A stretch of 64,000 nucleotides of DNA, from positions 1-64,000 of the forward strand of contig DAOUTW010000011.1 of the NCBI GenBank assembly GCA_030668485.1, given 5' to 3'. Shown in pieces: positions 38,732 through 47,845 of this stretch. The notes under the pieces were generated by a model that worked only from the letters and a program-made list of their open reading frames with translations, had not been told where the DNA came from and searched no databases. Position 1 is the first letter of the stretch. Every line of letters starts with the position of its first letter. A program made the translations under genes and the position numbers. The stretch is from Candidatus Zixiibacteriota bacterium. GTDB taxonomy: Bacteria > Zixibacteria > MSB-5A5 > GN15 > JAAZOE01.

Positions 38732-41197
38732 TCAATAAGGCTGTCTTCGTAGCGACATCAGACGGTTTTGAATCTTATCCGCATCGCCGCAGGCCGAGTC
38801 CCGGATCAGGTACTCGGTATAGTACTTCACCGCATCGGTCGTATCGGCCAGAGAGTCATGGATTATCCCCAGCATGCGATAAGCTGCCGTGCAATTGGAA
38901 TCAAGGGCCAGAACCGCCTGAAACTCACCACAGGCTTCATCCCAGTCCTTTCCGAGAAATAGAAGTTGCCCCAGTTCGCTGTGAAACGCCGGTTCATCCG
39001 GCTGCGACAAAACTGCAGACTTATAACAACGAATCGCATCGTCGTCAAGATCCATGGATAAATGACTGCTTGCCAGGGAGGCATATACTTCACCGCGACT
39101 TTTCCCCCTGGCATCAAGATCGTGGATATACGTTTTCTCATATCTATCCGCCGCGGCGCTATCCCCTTCCCGCAGGGCCACACCGGCCAGGATTCCATAA
39201 GTATGCTCATACACCGGAGAAATTGATAATGAACGTTCCAGTATCTGCCGCGCCTTTGAATAATCACCGAGTCGGCAGTAAGTAATTCCAAGGAGATAAT
39301 ATGCCGGAGAATATCTCCATTCATTTTTAATAGCGGGCCGCAACGCCCCGGCCGCTTGCTCAAACTCCTCAAGCGTATAAAGCGAACGCGCCAGTTCATA
39401 CAAAAGAACATTATTGCCCGGTGAATATTCCAGCGCCAGGATAAGTGAGTTTGCCTGCCGGCGGGCATCGCTATCGATCAAAGCCCCGGCCCAACTGATC
39501 ATCGCCTGTTCGAATGGATTCGCCTCATGCTCATATTGAAGAAGAACCGCATAATGAGGACGCGCTTCCTCAATTGCTCCATGCATTACCAGACCGGAGA
39601 TCAGATAAATGCGCGGAGCAATAAACGTCGAATCGAGATTTAGAGCACGAGTCAAGTATCGCCCCGAACCGGAAATACCGTTGAATATGAATTCATTAGC
39701 CTGCATGAACGCCTTCAGGGCCTCCAGATTCTGACTCCGATACGACAGCCAGGGTCTGAGATCCAGATCATAATCCTCATGCAAAATTATAGTCTGAAAA
39801 TAGCCGAGAATGTCGCTCGATAGAGAGTCGACAACCTGAGCCAAGGTTTCCTCTCCGCCGGCATTTCCCACACATGAATGGACTACTTCCCCTGCGATTG
39901 GCTCGATAATCTTGGCATGAAGCTGAAACCCGGTTCCCGCTTTTACAATGGTACCGTCAATAACATAAGAAATATCGGCTTCACGCAAAACTCGATAAAG
40001 ATCCCGATTGCGCGGCGGAGGTACGGTGTCGAACCTGCTCTGAAGGATTGCATTGAGGCTCAACGGATCGACAATCCCGATATCGGCGATACCGGTGAGG
40101 TTTCCCACCAGTAAAACCTGAATGAGCGAAGGCCAACCTGACAACTCCTCCTGCGACGTTTGATTATGAAAAGGCAATATCCCCACCCGCCATGCATTCC
40201 GTTCGGGCGTTTTCGCGCTGTCAGGAAGATAAACGCGCAAGACCCAGGCAAAAACAACAATGAATATCATCGATAGCAGAACCAGCATCAGCTTTTTAAT
40301 ACGCTGGTTGTCGCCTCCTTTACGTGCGATTACCTGCGTTGCCGAATCGACTCCCAGGATATCCAGGACCTCGATCATCGATTGCGGTCGTTTGCTCGAC
40401 TTCTTCTCAATACAGCGGCGGTATAAGGTCTGAATCGGATAAGGAATATCATCACGCACCCGGGAAATATCGGACGGACTCGAATGAGTAATTGAATATA
40501 TGATCTCCTGAGCATTTTCACCTTCAAAAGGAAGTTTCTGTGTGAGCATCTTATATATCAGCACGCCGAGTGACCAGATATCGGTCCTTAAGTCAACCTC
40601 GCCTCCGCTTATCTGCTCCGGCGAACTATACCCTAATGTTCCCATGACCAGCTTGGAGTGGGTCAGGCTATCGCTGTCGGCGACACGCGCCAGACCAAAA
40701 TCGAGAACTTTTGCTCGCCCGTCGCGACAGATACAGATATTGCCCGGTTTGATGTCGCGATGAATAACTCCCAATTCGTGAGCCGCTTGAAGACCGCGCG
40801 CCACCTGAATCATAATTCCGGTCGCCTCATCGGGAGTCAACGCATCTCTTTTGATTCTGGAATCGAGGGTTTCCCCCTGGATATATTCCATGGCAATAAA
40901 GGGTTTGCCCCGATGGTTGCCGACTTCGTGAATTGTGACAATATTGGGGTGATTAAGCCGCGCGGTGGCCTGCGCTTCGCGACGGAATCGCGCCATCGCC
41001 TGCTCGTCATCAAGCAGCCGGTCGGGAAGAAATTTAAGAGCTACCCGGCGACCCAGATCAGTATCCTCCGCCAGATAAACCTCTCCCATTCCACCGGCCC
41101 CTATCTTCTCGATTATCGTATACCTGCCAATAATCGATCCTTCGGTCAGAATGGAATACGAGCGGGTCTGCTCGTCATTATTATCATTTGATTGCAA
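38732..41197 (-). CDS. Serine/threonine protein kinase with TM segment and C-terminal TPR repeats
   Basis: GAGGMGEVYLAEDTDLGRRVALKFL, HRDIKPGNICI, DFGLARV; TM helix LMLVLLSMIFIVVFAWVL; TPR-like repeats. Confidence 0.93.
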   Translation of the reverse strand: MQSNDNNDEQTRSYSILTEGSIIGRYTIIEKIGAGGMGEVYLAEDTDLGRRVALKFLPDRLLDDEQAMARFRREAQATARLNHPNIVTIHEVGNHRGKPFIAMEYIQGETLDSRIKRDALTPDEATGIMIQVARGLQAAHELGVIHRDIKPGNICICRDGRAKVLDFGLARVADSDSLTHSKLVMGTLGYSSPEQISGGEVDLRTDIWSLGVLIYKMLTQKLPFEGENAQEIIYSITHSSPSDISRVRDDIPYPIQTLYRRCIEKKSSKRPQSMIEVLDILGVDSATQVIARKGGDNQRIKKLMLVLLSMIFIVVFAWVLRVYLPDSAKTPERNAWRVGILPFHNQTSQEELSGWPSLIQVLLVGNLTGIADIGIVDPLSLNAILQSRFDTVPPPRNRDLYRVLREADISYVIDGTIVKAGTGFQLHAKIIEPIAGEVVHSCVGNAGGEETLAQVVDSLSSDILGYFQTIILHEDYDLDLRPWLSYRSQNLEALKAFMQANEFIFNGISGSGRYLTRALNLDSTFIAPRIYLISGLVMHGAIEEARPHYAVLLQYEHEANPFEQAMISWAGALIDSDARRQANSLILALEYSPGNNVLLYELARSLYTLEEFEQAAGALRPAIKNEWRYSPAYYLLGITYCRLGDYSKARQILERSLSISPVYEHTYGILAGVALREGDSAAADRYEKTYIHDLDARGKSRGEVYASLASSHLSMDLDDDAIRCYKSAVLSQPDEPAFHSELGQLLFLGKDWDEACGEFQAVLALDSNCTAAYRMLGIIHDSLADTTDAVKYYTEYLIRDSACGDADKIQNRLMSLRRQPY

Positions 41198-41489
41198 GAT
41201 GAATCCCTGTTTGCTGACTGCTACCTTAATCTATCACATTTTCATTTCTATTTCAATGTTGATTCACAGTAACGGATACGTTACAACCTTGTCACAACCG
41301 CGATCGGCTGTTAAATTATATACGCATTCTTAGTAAAATTGTATACAGAGAAATAAACAAAATATTCCGGCCGTTACCAATTAATATATACCCCAAGACG
41401 GCCCGGAACCTAATTACCTATAAGTTGGCGATTTTACTCGGTTCTAATATGCGGATAGTGGCGGTAGTATTTGGCGGTTTACCTATATT

Positions 41490-43397
41490 CTACGTCATTA
41501 CCGGATCTTCTGATTTGATTTCCGGCTCCTGTTCATCCATCATGCATTGCGACCAGATGCCGTACATCTCATCTTCCCGGGTCCGTGAATTGATGACCAT
41601 ATCGGCTTTGCCCTCACCGATCATATTGACAAAGCACTGCAAGATTACCGGATCAAAAGTGGTTCCCGATTCCTCATCCATAATCTGGAGAGCCTTGGCG
41701 GTATCGAAGCCGGATCGATAAACCCTGTCGGAGGTTAGGGCGTCAAAGACATCGGCTACACATATGATGCGCGCCCCCAATGGAATTTCTTCTCCTTTCA
41801 AACCATGGGGATAACCCTGGCCGTCATACTTTTCATGATGATGAAGAACCAACGGCTTTATATCCCAGGGGAATTCCTTACCACGCAGAAGCTCCACTCC
41901 CAACTCAGGATGCTTCTTGATCGCTGTAAATTCCTCTTCAGTCAGCTTTCCGGCCTTATTCAAAATTTCATCTTCGATCTTTATCTTGCCCAGATCATGA
42001 AGCAGAGCGGCGGCCACCACCGTTTTTAACATATTGGCACGCAGCCCCAGCTCTTTGGCCAACAACAGTGCCAGGGAAGCCACCCGATCGGTATGACCTT
42101 TGGTATATTTATCTTTCCGGTCAACCTCTTGCGCCAATTTGTCGAACACATCGAGGTACAATTGCTCGATGGAATTAATGACTTCTTCGGTCTGCTCCCT
42201 TTTCCCGTCGGCTTTGACGCTGGTATAAATATGGTATGATGCCTCCAGATCGGTCAGAGAATCAAAATGCTTATCCATCGTCCGATATAATATTCCTCGT
42301 TCCATGAGGACTTCGGCCTCCAAATATTTGGCCCCGATCTCGCGGCTGATATCAAGCGCTTCGGAAAATATCCTCTGCGCCTCATCATAATCCTTTTCAT
42401 ATACGGCTATCTTGCCGGTTATTTTCTTCGTCTCGACCAGATGCCCGTTGATCAATTTGGCTTCAACCATATGCTCTTCGGCGCGGGCACAATGCTTCTT
42501 AGCCTCATCGACATTACGCTTCTTGAGATACAGGTCGGCCAGATTTATGTCCACGATCATAACCAAGGGAGCATCCTTCATGCTGGTCGCGATATCATAG
42601 GCGCTCTCGAAATATTCAAGGGCCTCGTCGTTCTGACCCTGCTCGGCCAGAGTAATCGCCATATTGTTGGTCGTATATGCGCTCTTCCTGACCTCATTGA
42701 GCGATTTATATATCGTCAGCGACTCTCGATAAAGCTCCAATGCCCTTTGCTGATTACCCCTCATATTCATGATCGTTCCGAGGTTATTGACCAGATCGGC
42801 GTATATCATCTTATCTTCTATATCCCCAGCCGCCTCAATCGCTTCCGCGTATGTGCCTTCCGCCTCCTCAAATTCGCCCAGTTCCACATAGACCACGCCC
42901 AGGTTGCGAAGCGCCTTGCATGAACCGGGTAAATCATTCAACCGTCGATATGCCCCGATCGCACGTTGATGATAGCCGAGTGAGCGATCATGATCCCCCT
43001 GCTTGGCCAGGAGCTGACCGATCTGAGTGTACATCTCAGCCTTGATCGACAGATTGTTGGAATCACGGCACAATCTCAGTACTTTCTGATATTCGTAAAT
43101 AGCCTGATCATATTTTCCCTGAGAGGCATAAGCCTTTCCCTTTTCCTTATGTAACTCAAACCGGAGTTCAATGGAAAACTCCGGTAACCCTTTTGAGTCC
43201 CAGATGTTTTCCAGCATGCACAGATAATTGATGGCGCGATCATAATCATATGATTGACCGGCTTCTTTGGCAAGCTTCATCAGGTTATTAATCGTTCTTG
43301 CCCAATCCGACCTGTCATTTAGATTTCCCCTGGAAAAGAGTTTTTCCAGTTCATCCAGACAAACGCCGGTTGTACTCGGAAATGAATGATCAGCCAT
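41490..43397 (-). CDS. TPR-repeat protein with C-terminal HD-GYP domain
   Basis: Multiple TPRs; HTDRVASLALLLAKELGL..LLHDLGKI..HPELGVELL..HHEKYDGQGYPHGLKGEEIPLGARIICVADVFDALTSDR. Confidence 0.92.
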   Translation of the reverse strand: MADHSFPSTTGVCLDELEKLFSRGNLNDRSDWARTINNLMKLAKEAGQSYDYDRAINYLCMLENIWDSKGLPEFSIELRFELHKEKGKAYASQGKYDQAIYEYQKVLRLCRDSNNLSIKAEMYTQIGQLLAKQGDHDRSLGYHQRAIGAYRRLNDLPGSCKALRNLGVVYVELGEFEEAEGTYAEAIEAAGDIEDKMIYADLVNNLGTIMNMRGNQQRALELYRESLTIYKSLNEVRKSAYTTNNMAITLAEQGQNDEALEYFESAYDIATSMKDAPLVMIVDINLADLYLKKRNVDEAKKHCARAEEHMVEAKLINGHLVETKKITGKIAVYEKDYDEAQRIFSEALDISREIGAKYLEAEVLMERGILYRTMDKHFDSLTDLEASYHIYTSVKADGKREQTEEVINSIEQLYLDVFDKLAQEVDRKDKYTKGHTDRVASLALLLAKELGLRANMLKTVVAAALLHDLGKIKIEDEILNKAGKLTEEEFTAIKKHPELGVELLRGKEFPWDIKPLVLHHHEKYDGQGYPHGLKGEEIPLGARIICVADVFDALTSDRVYRSGFDTAKALQIMDEESGTTFDPVILQCFVNMIGEGKADMVINSRTREDEMYGIWSQCMMDEQEPEIKSEDPVMT

Positions 43398-43627
43398 CGA
43401 CTCACCCTCTAAGAAAAGTTTAAATAACCGCCCCCTGTATTTCGTAAGCCCTTGTTCTTCTGCCGGTTCAAGCAGGAGATAAGTCAGCCATGAAAATCAT
43501 AAAAATCTCCGGCATATATCTCCCTATTATTCAATTATCGGTAGTAATATCAAAGACTTAATGGAACCGGATAAAATGAAAAAGTACCCGGCCCGAGAAC
43601 AGGACCATGTTTCGCAATCTTCAGCCT

Positions 43628-44056
43628 CTATTGTGCCGATAACGCCGATATCTTCAGGTTCGCTCTGACAATATCTCTGATTGAGATAACTCCGCAGAGT
43701 TTTTCCTGATGATCCATAATCGGGATATGCTGTATGTTGTTATTGACCATCACCTCGGCAATGAAATCGATTTCATCATCAAGAACCCCGAGAATCAGAT
43801 CGCTGCTCATATTGTCCCTTATCCGCAGATCCACCATGTCGCCGAAATACTTGAAGGCAATGACAAAAATATCACTTTCCGTGATGATCCCGATCGGATT
43901 CTGATGATCGTCGACAACGATCAGGGAACCGCACCTTTTCTCGGTCATGATTTTCATGGCCTCGTAGACTGACTGATCGCCTTCGATCGTCGCCGGCGCC
44001 CGATTTGATTTTAATATTTCACGAACCTGCATCATTTCCCCCTTAATAATTAACAC
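43628..44056 (-). CDS. CBS-domain pair protein
   Basis: VYEAMKIMTEKRCGSLIVVDDHQNPIGIITESDI and ..IQHIPIMDHQEKLCGVISIRDIV. Confidence 0.9.
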   Translation of the reverse strand: MLIIKGEMMQVREILKSNRAPATIEGDQSVYEAMKIMTEKRCGSLIVVDDHQNPIGIITESDIFVIAFKYFGDMVDLRIRDNMSSDLILGVLDDEIDFIAEVMVNNNIQHIPIMDHQEKLCGVISIRDIVRANLKISALSAQ

Positions 44057-44262
44057 TAGCCCCTAAATACTTTATCGTCATTTTCAAGCAAGTTTTAACC
44101 GTACAAGTCAATATCGTCAATCTTTTGACTTCCCACTTATGTATCATCCGGTTTTGCCGATTAATTATATGACAAATGCTTCGTGGGATTACAAGGCACA
44201 TTACATCAATATCAAGTTTTGAGAAAGAAATGCACCTGATTTAAGGGGTGGGGAGGAATTTA

Positions 44263-45465
44263 ATGTCGGTTAAGCGAATTCTGTTCGTCGACGATCAAAG
44301 CTCGGAGGCGGATAATCTTGAATCAATTGTCAAAAGCCTGGGGGACGATTGGGAATCGGAAATTGTCGCCAACGGAGCCCATGCTCTGGAGGTTTTGCAG
44401 CGCTCGGCCTGCGATGTCATCGTAACTGAAATGAAATTGCCGGATATGAGTGGCGTCGATCTACTTAAAAAAGCGATTGTACATTGCCCGGGATCGGTTC
44501 GCTTCATATTGTCAGGCGATTCTGACCGGGGACAAATCCTTCAAAGTGCGGGATCGATTCATCAATTTATTGCCAAACCATATCCGCCGGCAAAATTCAA
44601 GGCAGTCCTCAATAGCTCCTTATCCCTGCGGCAGTTGCTGTCAAATGACACTCTTCAGACCCGAATCGCCTCAATCAGTTCCCTGCCCAGTCCTCCGGAA
44701 ATCTATAACAGCCTGGTCAAGGAACTTCAATCGGAAACAGCCTCTTTGCAGAAAATTGCCGATCTAATTCGACAAGACATCAGCATCACTGCCAAATTGC
44801 TCCAGATCGTAAATTCGGCTTTCTTCGGTCTCTCATCGACCGTAAACAATCCCCTGCAAGCAGTCAATATCCTGGGACTGGAAACAGTCAAAAGCCTGGT
44901 AATGGCGGCGGGAATCTTTAACCAGTTTGACGATTCCAAATCATCGGAATTTTCTATCAACAGCATCTTCAATCACAGCGTTGCCGTCGGTGCCAGCGCC
45001 AGGCTTTTTGCCACTGCGCTGGGGCTGGAAACCAAGGCAACCGAGGATTCACTCTTGGGAGGGATGCTTCACGATGTCGGGAAACTTGTGATGTTCACCT
45101 ATTTCTACACTGAACTTGATAATGCAGCCAAACTGGCCAGGGAAAATTCTATTCCACTGCATGAAGCGGAAAAACAGATTATGGGCGTCACCGATGCCGA
45201 AATCGGAGCCTACCTGCTTTCACTTTGGGGTATTCCCGATGCCATCCTCGAGGCAGTGGCCCTTCATTACCTGCCTCACAAATCGACCAATCCAATTCTG
45301 GATGTTCTGACATGTGTTCATCTGGCTTACGCCTTCAATCTGGAACAGGATAACGATAACACCGACCCATCTCGCTCGGCGCTGGATTTGGAATACCTCC
45401 AGAGTCTCGGTATCGGCGATCAGATCGAGGATCTGCGCAACCTGTGCATGGGTGCGGTCACATAA
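44263..45465 (+). CDS. Response regulator receiver-HDOD domain protein
   Basis: MSVKRILFVDDQSSEADN receiver; ISSLPSPPEIYNSLVKELQSE.., SAFFGLSSTVNNPLQAVNILGLETVKSLVM HDOD. Confidence 0.9.
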   Translation: MSVKRILFVDDQSSEADNLESIVKSLGDDWESEIVANGAHALEVLQRSACDVIVTEMKLPDMSGVDLLKKAIVHCPGSVRFILSGDSDRGQILQSAGSIHQFIAKPYPPAKFKAVLNSSLSLRQLLSNDTLQTRIASISSLPSPPEIYNSLVKELQSETASLQKIADLIRQDISITAKLLQIVNSAFFGLSSTVNNPLQAVNILGLETVKSLVMAAGIFNQFDDSKSSEFSINSIFNHSVAVGASARLFATALGLETKATEDSLLGGMLHDVGKLVMFTYFYTELDNAAKLARENSIPLHEAEKQIMGVTDAEIGAYLLSLWGIPDAILEAVALHYLPHKSTNPILDVLTCVHLAYAFNLEQDNDNTDPSRSALDLEYLQSLGIGDQIEDLRNLCMGAVT

Positions 45466-45526
45466 TAAACGGCCTCCCGGTACGGTACTGCTCAATCAGT
45501 GGTTCATACAATTATCAATTAAGGAA

Positions 45527-45554
45527 AAAGCCCCCAAAACTGGGGGCTTTCTTC
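45527..45554 (+). terminator. Rho-independent terminator after the HDOD gene
   Basis: Perfect stem aaagccccc-aaaact-gggggcttt followed by cttcc; 62 bp after the stop codon. Confidence 0.75.
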
Positions 45555-45650
45555 CGGCAACCTGCCTGGGGGGGTCAGGCTGCCCGACCAACCATCAGAA
45601 AATATCATTTTATCGATATTCCCAGGTTACCGCCTCTTTTCTATTGTTCA

Positions 45651-46547
45651 TTAAGGCTTGCCGACCAGCCTCGTTTCTATACTATAATTCCGCTTCATAG
45701 GGATACTCATACTCTGCGCACCGGAGCCGACTATCTTCCCTACCGCAATACCGTTCGATTCCATCCGCACGAATATCCCCTCATTATAAGCGAAATACCA
45801 GGTATCAGTCCCGGTTATCGTGGCCGTGGTGACCAAATCGACACCTTCTTCCTGTCCCTTGCCGTTTACCGATCCGGTCACGACACCATTAATGACAACG
45901 CATTTTTTGCCATCGATTTTCATGACTCTGTCCAATTTGTTTTCGCTTATGAACACCATTTCAATCCCGAAATCACCCGATTTCTCTACAACGGTATCAG
46001 CCGTGATCCAGGTATCGCCGATCCGAATCGGACGCTGTGGCAAATCGGGAAACAAGGCATGAAATCCCGTAATAACACTCTGCTTCTTTCCCGAATAAAG
46101 CTCATATTGTATCGATTCTCCCTCAGGAAAATCAGTCTCTTTGCCCAGGTCTGAAAAAGTAAAAATAAAACTCTTCCCCACGACTCCGGACATATCAGGA
46201 GAAATCTCCCCTCGAGGCGTGCCCAGCTTTAACTTCATGGAATCGATAGTTAGTCCGACCTTGAAACCGTCCTTGATCTTTCCTGCGGCCCTTACCGAAA
46301 AATGACGAGTCTCATCGGTATCTATCTTGATCGACTTCCCCGCCGCTTCCAAATCCTGACTCGACTTACTCGACATATAATATTTCAGATTCTGGTTTTC
46401 CGGCATTTGATACTTCAGAACCAGACCGGCTTCAGAATCACCTATCATTTTCGTCTTGGCGGCGCATCCGGATATCACCATGATAATCGGGATCATCAGC
46501 ACGATCGGCCACCGGGTCAATAAGCTGCTCTGTCCAGACATATCCAC
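45651..46547 (-). CDS. Putative lipoprotein of unknown function
   Basis: N-terminal hydrophobic stretch with lipobox-like VISGC; beta-rich remainder. Confidence 0.65.
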   Translation of the reverse strand: MDMSGQSSLLTRWPIVLMIPIIMVISGCAAKTKMIGDSEAGLVLKYQMPENQNLKYYMSSKSSQDLEAAGKSIKIDTDETRHFSVRAAGKIKDGFKVGLTIDSMKLKLGTPRGEISPDMSGVVGKSFIFTFSDLGKETDFPEGESIQYELYSGKKQSVITGFHALFPDLPQRPIRIGDTWITADTVVEKSGDFGIEMVFISENKLDRVMKIDGKKCVVINGVVTGSVNGKGQEEGVDLVTTATITGTDTWYFAYNEGIFVRMESNGIAVGKIVGSGAQSMSIPMKRNYSIETRLVGKP

Positions 46548-46725
46548 TCCTCCTCTTTGGAGTTTTAGAATAGAACCTCGTTTTCGGGCACTCTTCTGGT
46601 TATCCCGCCGGGTATAAATATCCCGGCAGGCACCTAATTACCCGGAGTCCGGACGTCCGGTCGTTTATTTAGCAGCTGCTTGAAAATCCTGGATGTTTAT
46701 TTATCTAAATGTATAGCGCTCGACA

Positions 46726-47364
46726 TTAAACAAATTCCACGTCTTCTTTCGCTCTGAAAAATACCAGCCCGTATATTATGCACGTAACCGGAACCAGTAG
46801 CAGAGACAACGGCGAAAGGATTACCGTAACCTCCAGAATACCGGCAATCATCCCCAGATAAGCCAGAGCATTTATCAGATTATTACCCATATCCGACAGT
46901 TTGAACAGTTTTACGGCGAAAATGATATCAATAACACCCATCGAGATCGTCGCCACCGACATAAATGAAATATAGACGATGGTAACAGCAGTCTCGGATG
47001 CCGGCCATATTGTAAAAAGCAATCCCTTCAGCGCCAGCGATCCGATCTGAAACAGGATATTCCATATAATCGCGATGGTGATCAGGACATCCAATTCATG
47101 AAACTGGTAGCGATCGTGAAGTAGTCGTCGGAACATTATCAAGATGTAAACGGAAAAACCGGTGAAAATCACAAACAGAAAATCGCTGGGACCGATTGTC
47201 GGCCCGGTGTACTTGAAAACAGCCGCCCCTATTACTCCCTGAATTATACCAATCCCAAACGCCAGCGGGAATAGAATGGCCATCGAAATCGACAGCCAGC
47301 CGGCAAGATTATAACGGTTTTCGCTCATTCCAGGCATCCCCCAGGTTAAATCATTCTCTAGCAT
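46726..47364 (-). CDS. Small polytopic membrane protein coupled to an HTH regulator
   Basis: Six hydrophobic segments; ATG start (MLENDL) close after the HTH gene stop. Confidence 0.65.
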   Translation of the reverse strand: MLENDLTWGMPGMSENRYNLAGWLSISMAILFPLAFGIGIIQGVIGAAVFKYTGPTIGPSDFLFVIFTGFSVYILIMFRRLLHDRYQFHELDVLITIAIIWNILFQIGSLALKGLLFTIWPASETAVTIVYISFMSVATISMGVIDIIFAVKLFKLSDMGNNLINALAYLGMIAGILEVTVILSPLSLLLVPVTCIIYGLVFFRAKEDVEFV

Positions 47365-47378
47365 AACTGATCCCACGG

Positions 47379-47591
47379 TCAAATAAAATCAGGGATATAT
47401 TCCAGGATATCGCCGGGCTGGCATTCCAACTCCCGGCATATCGCCTCAAGGGTGCTAAACCTTATCCCTTTGACCTTTCCCGTCTTCAATAGCGAGAGGT
47501 TAGTCATCGATATGCCCATTCTTTTCGATAATTCAGTCAATGACATCTTCCTCTTCACCATGATCAAATCAATGTTTATCTGAATAGCCAT
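47379..47591 (-). CDS. Xre/Cro-type HTH regulator (YozG-like)
   Basis: MAIQINIDLIMVKRKMSLTELSKRMGISMTNLSLLKTGKVKGIRFSTLEAICRELECQPGDILEYIPD. Confidence 0.88.
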   Translation of the reverse strand: MAIQINIDLIMVKRKMSLTELSKRMGISMTNLSLLKTGKVKGIRFSTLEAICRELECQPGDILEYIPDFI

Positions 47592-47627
47592 ACGGTAAGT
47601 ATATACCGGATGTTTCAAAATGTCAAG

Positions 47628-47656
47628 AAATATTTTATGTTTCACATAAAATATTT
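47628..47656. promoter_or_regulatory. Candidate operator for the YozG-like regulator
   Basis: Perfect 12-bp inverted repeat aaatattttatg-tttca-cataaaatattt, 37 bp upstream of the HTH start codon. Confidence 0.6.
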
Positions 47657-47790
47657 GTCCTAATACATAAATTGTTTTATGTTTTATCCGTATAATCGTC
47701 AGCTAAGTAATTGCCCATCAACTCTTTGACAATAACAGCCGAGATCCCATATCAATTTTAAAAAATCCGGGATTTTGCCCCTTTTTTATC

Positions 47791-47816
47791 TGCCGCCGCA
47801 ACCTCCTGCGGCGGCA
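47791..47816. other. Strong hairpin downstream of the M28 peptidase gene
   Basis: tgccgccgca-acctcc-tgcggcggca, perfect 10-bp stem; no T-tail on the minus strand. Confidence 0.6.
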
Positions 47817-47845
47817 AATTCTGACATTTTGTCAATACTTTCCGA

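Noticed and set aside
41269-41284. gtaacg-gata-cgttac palindrome upstream of the TPR-STPK gene
   Set aside because: Only 6-bp arms; could be chance.
45444-46154. 236-aa + strand ORF
   Set aside because: Runs through a terminator and is antisense to the putative lipoprotein gene; no recognisable motifs.
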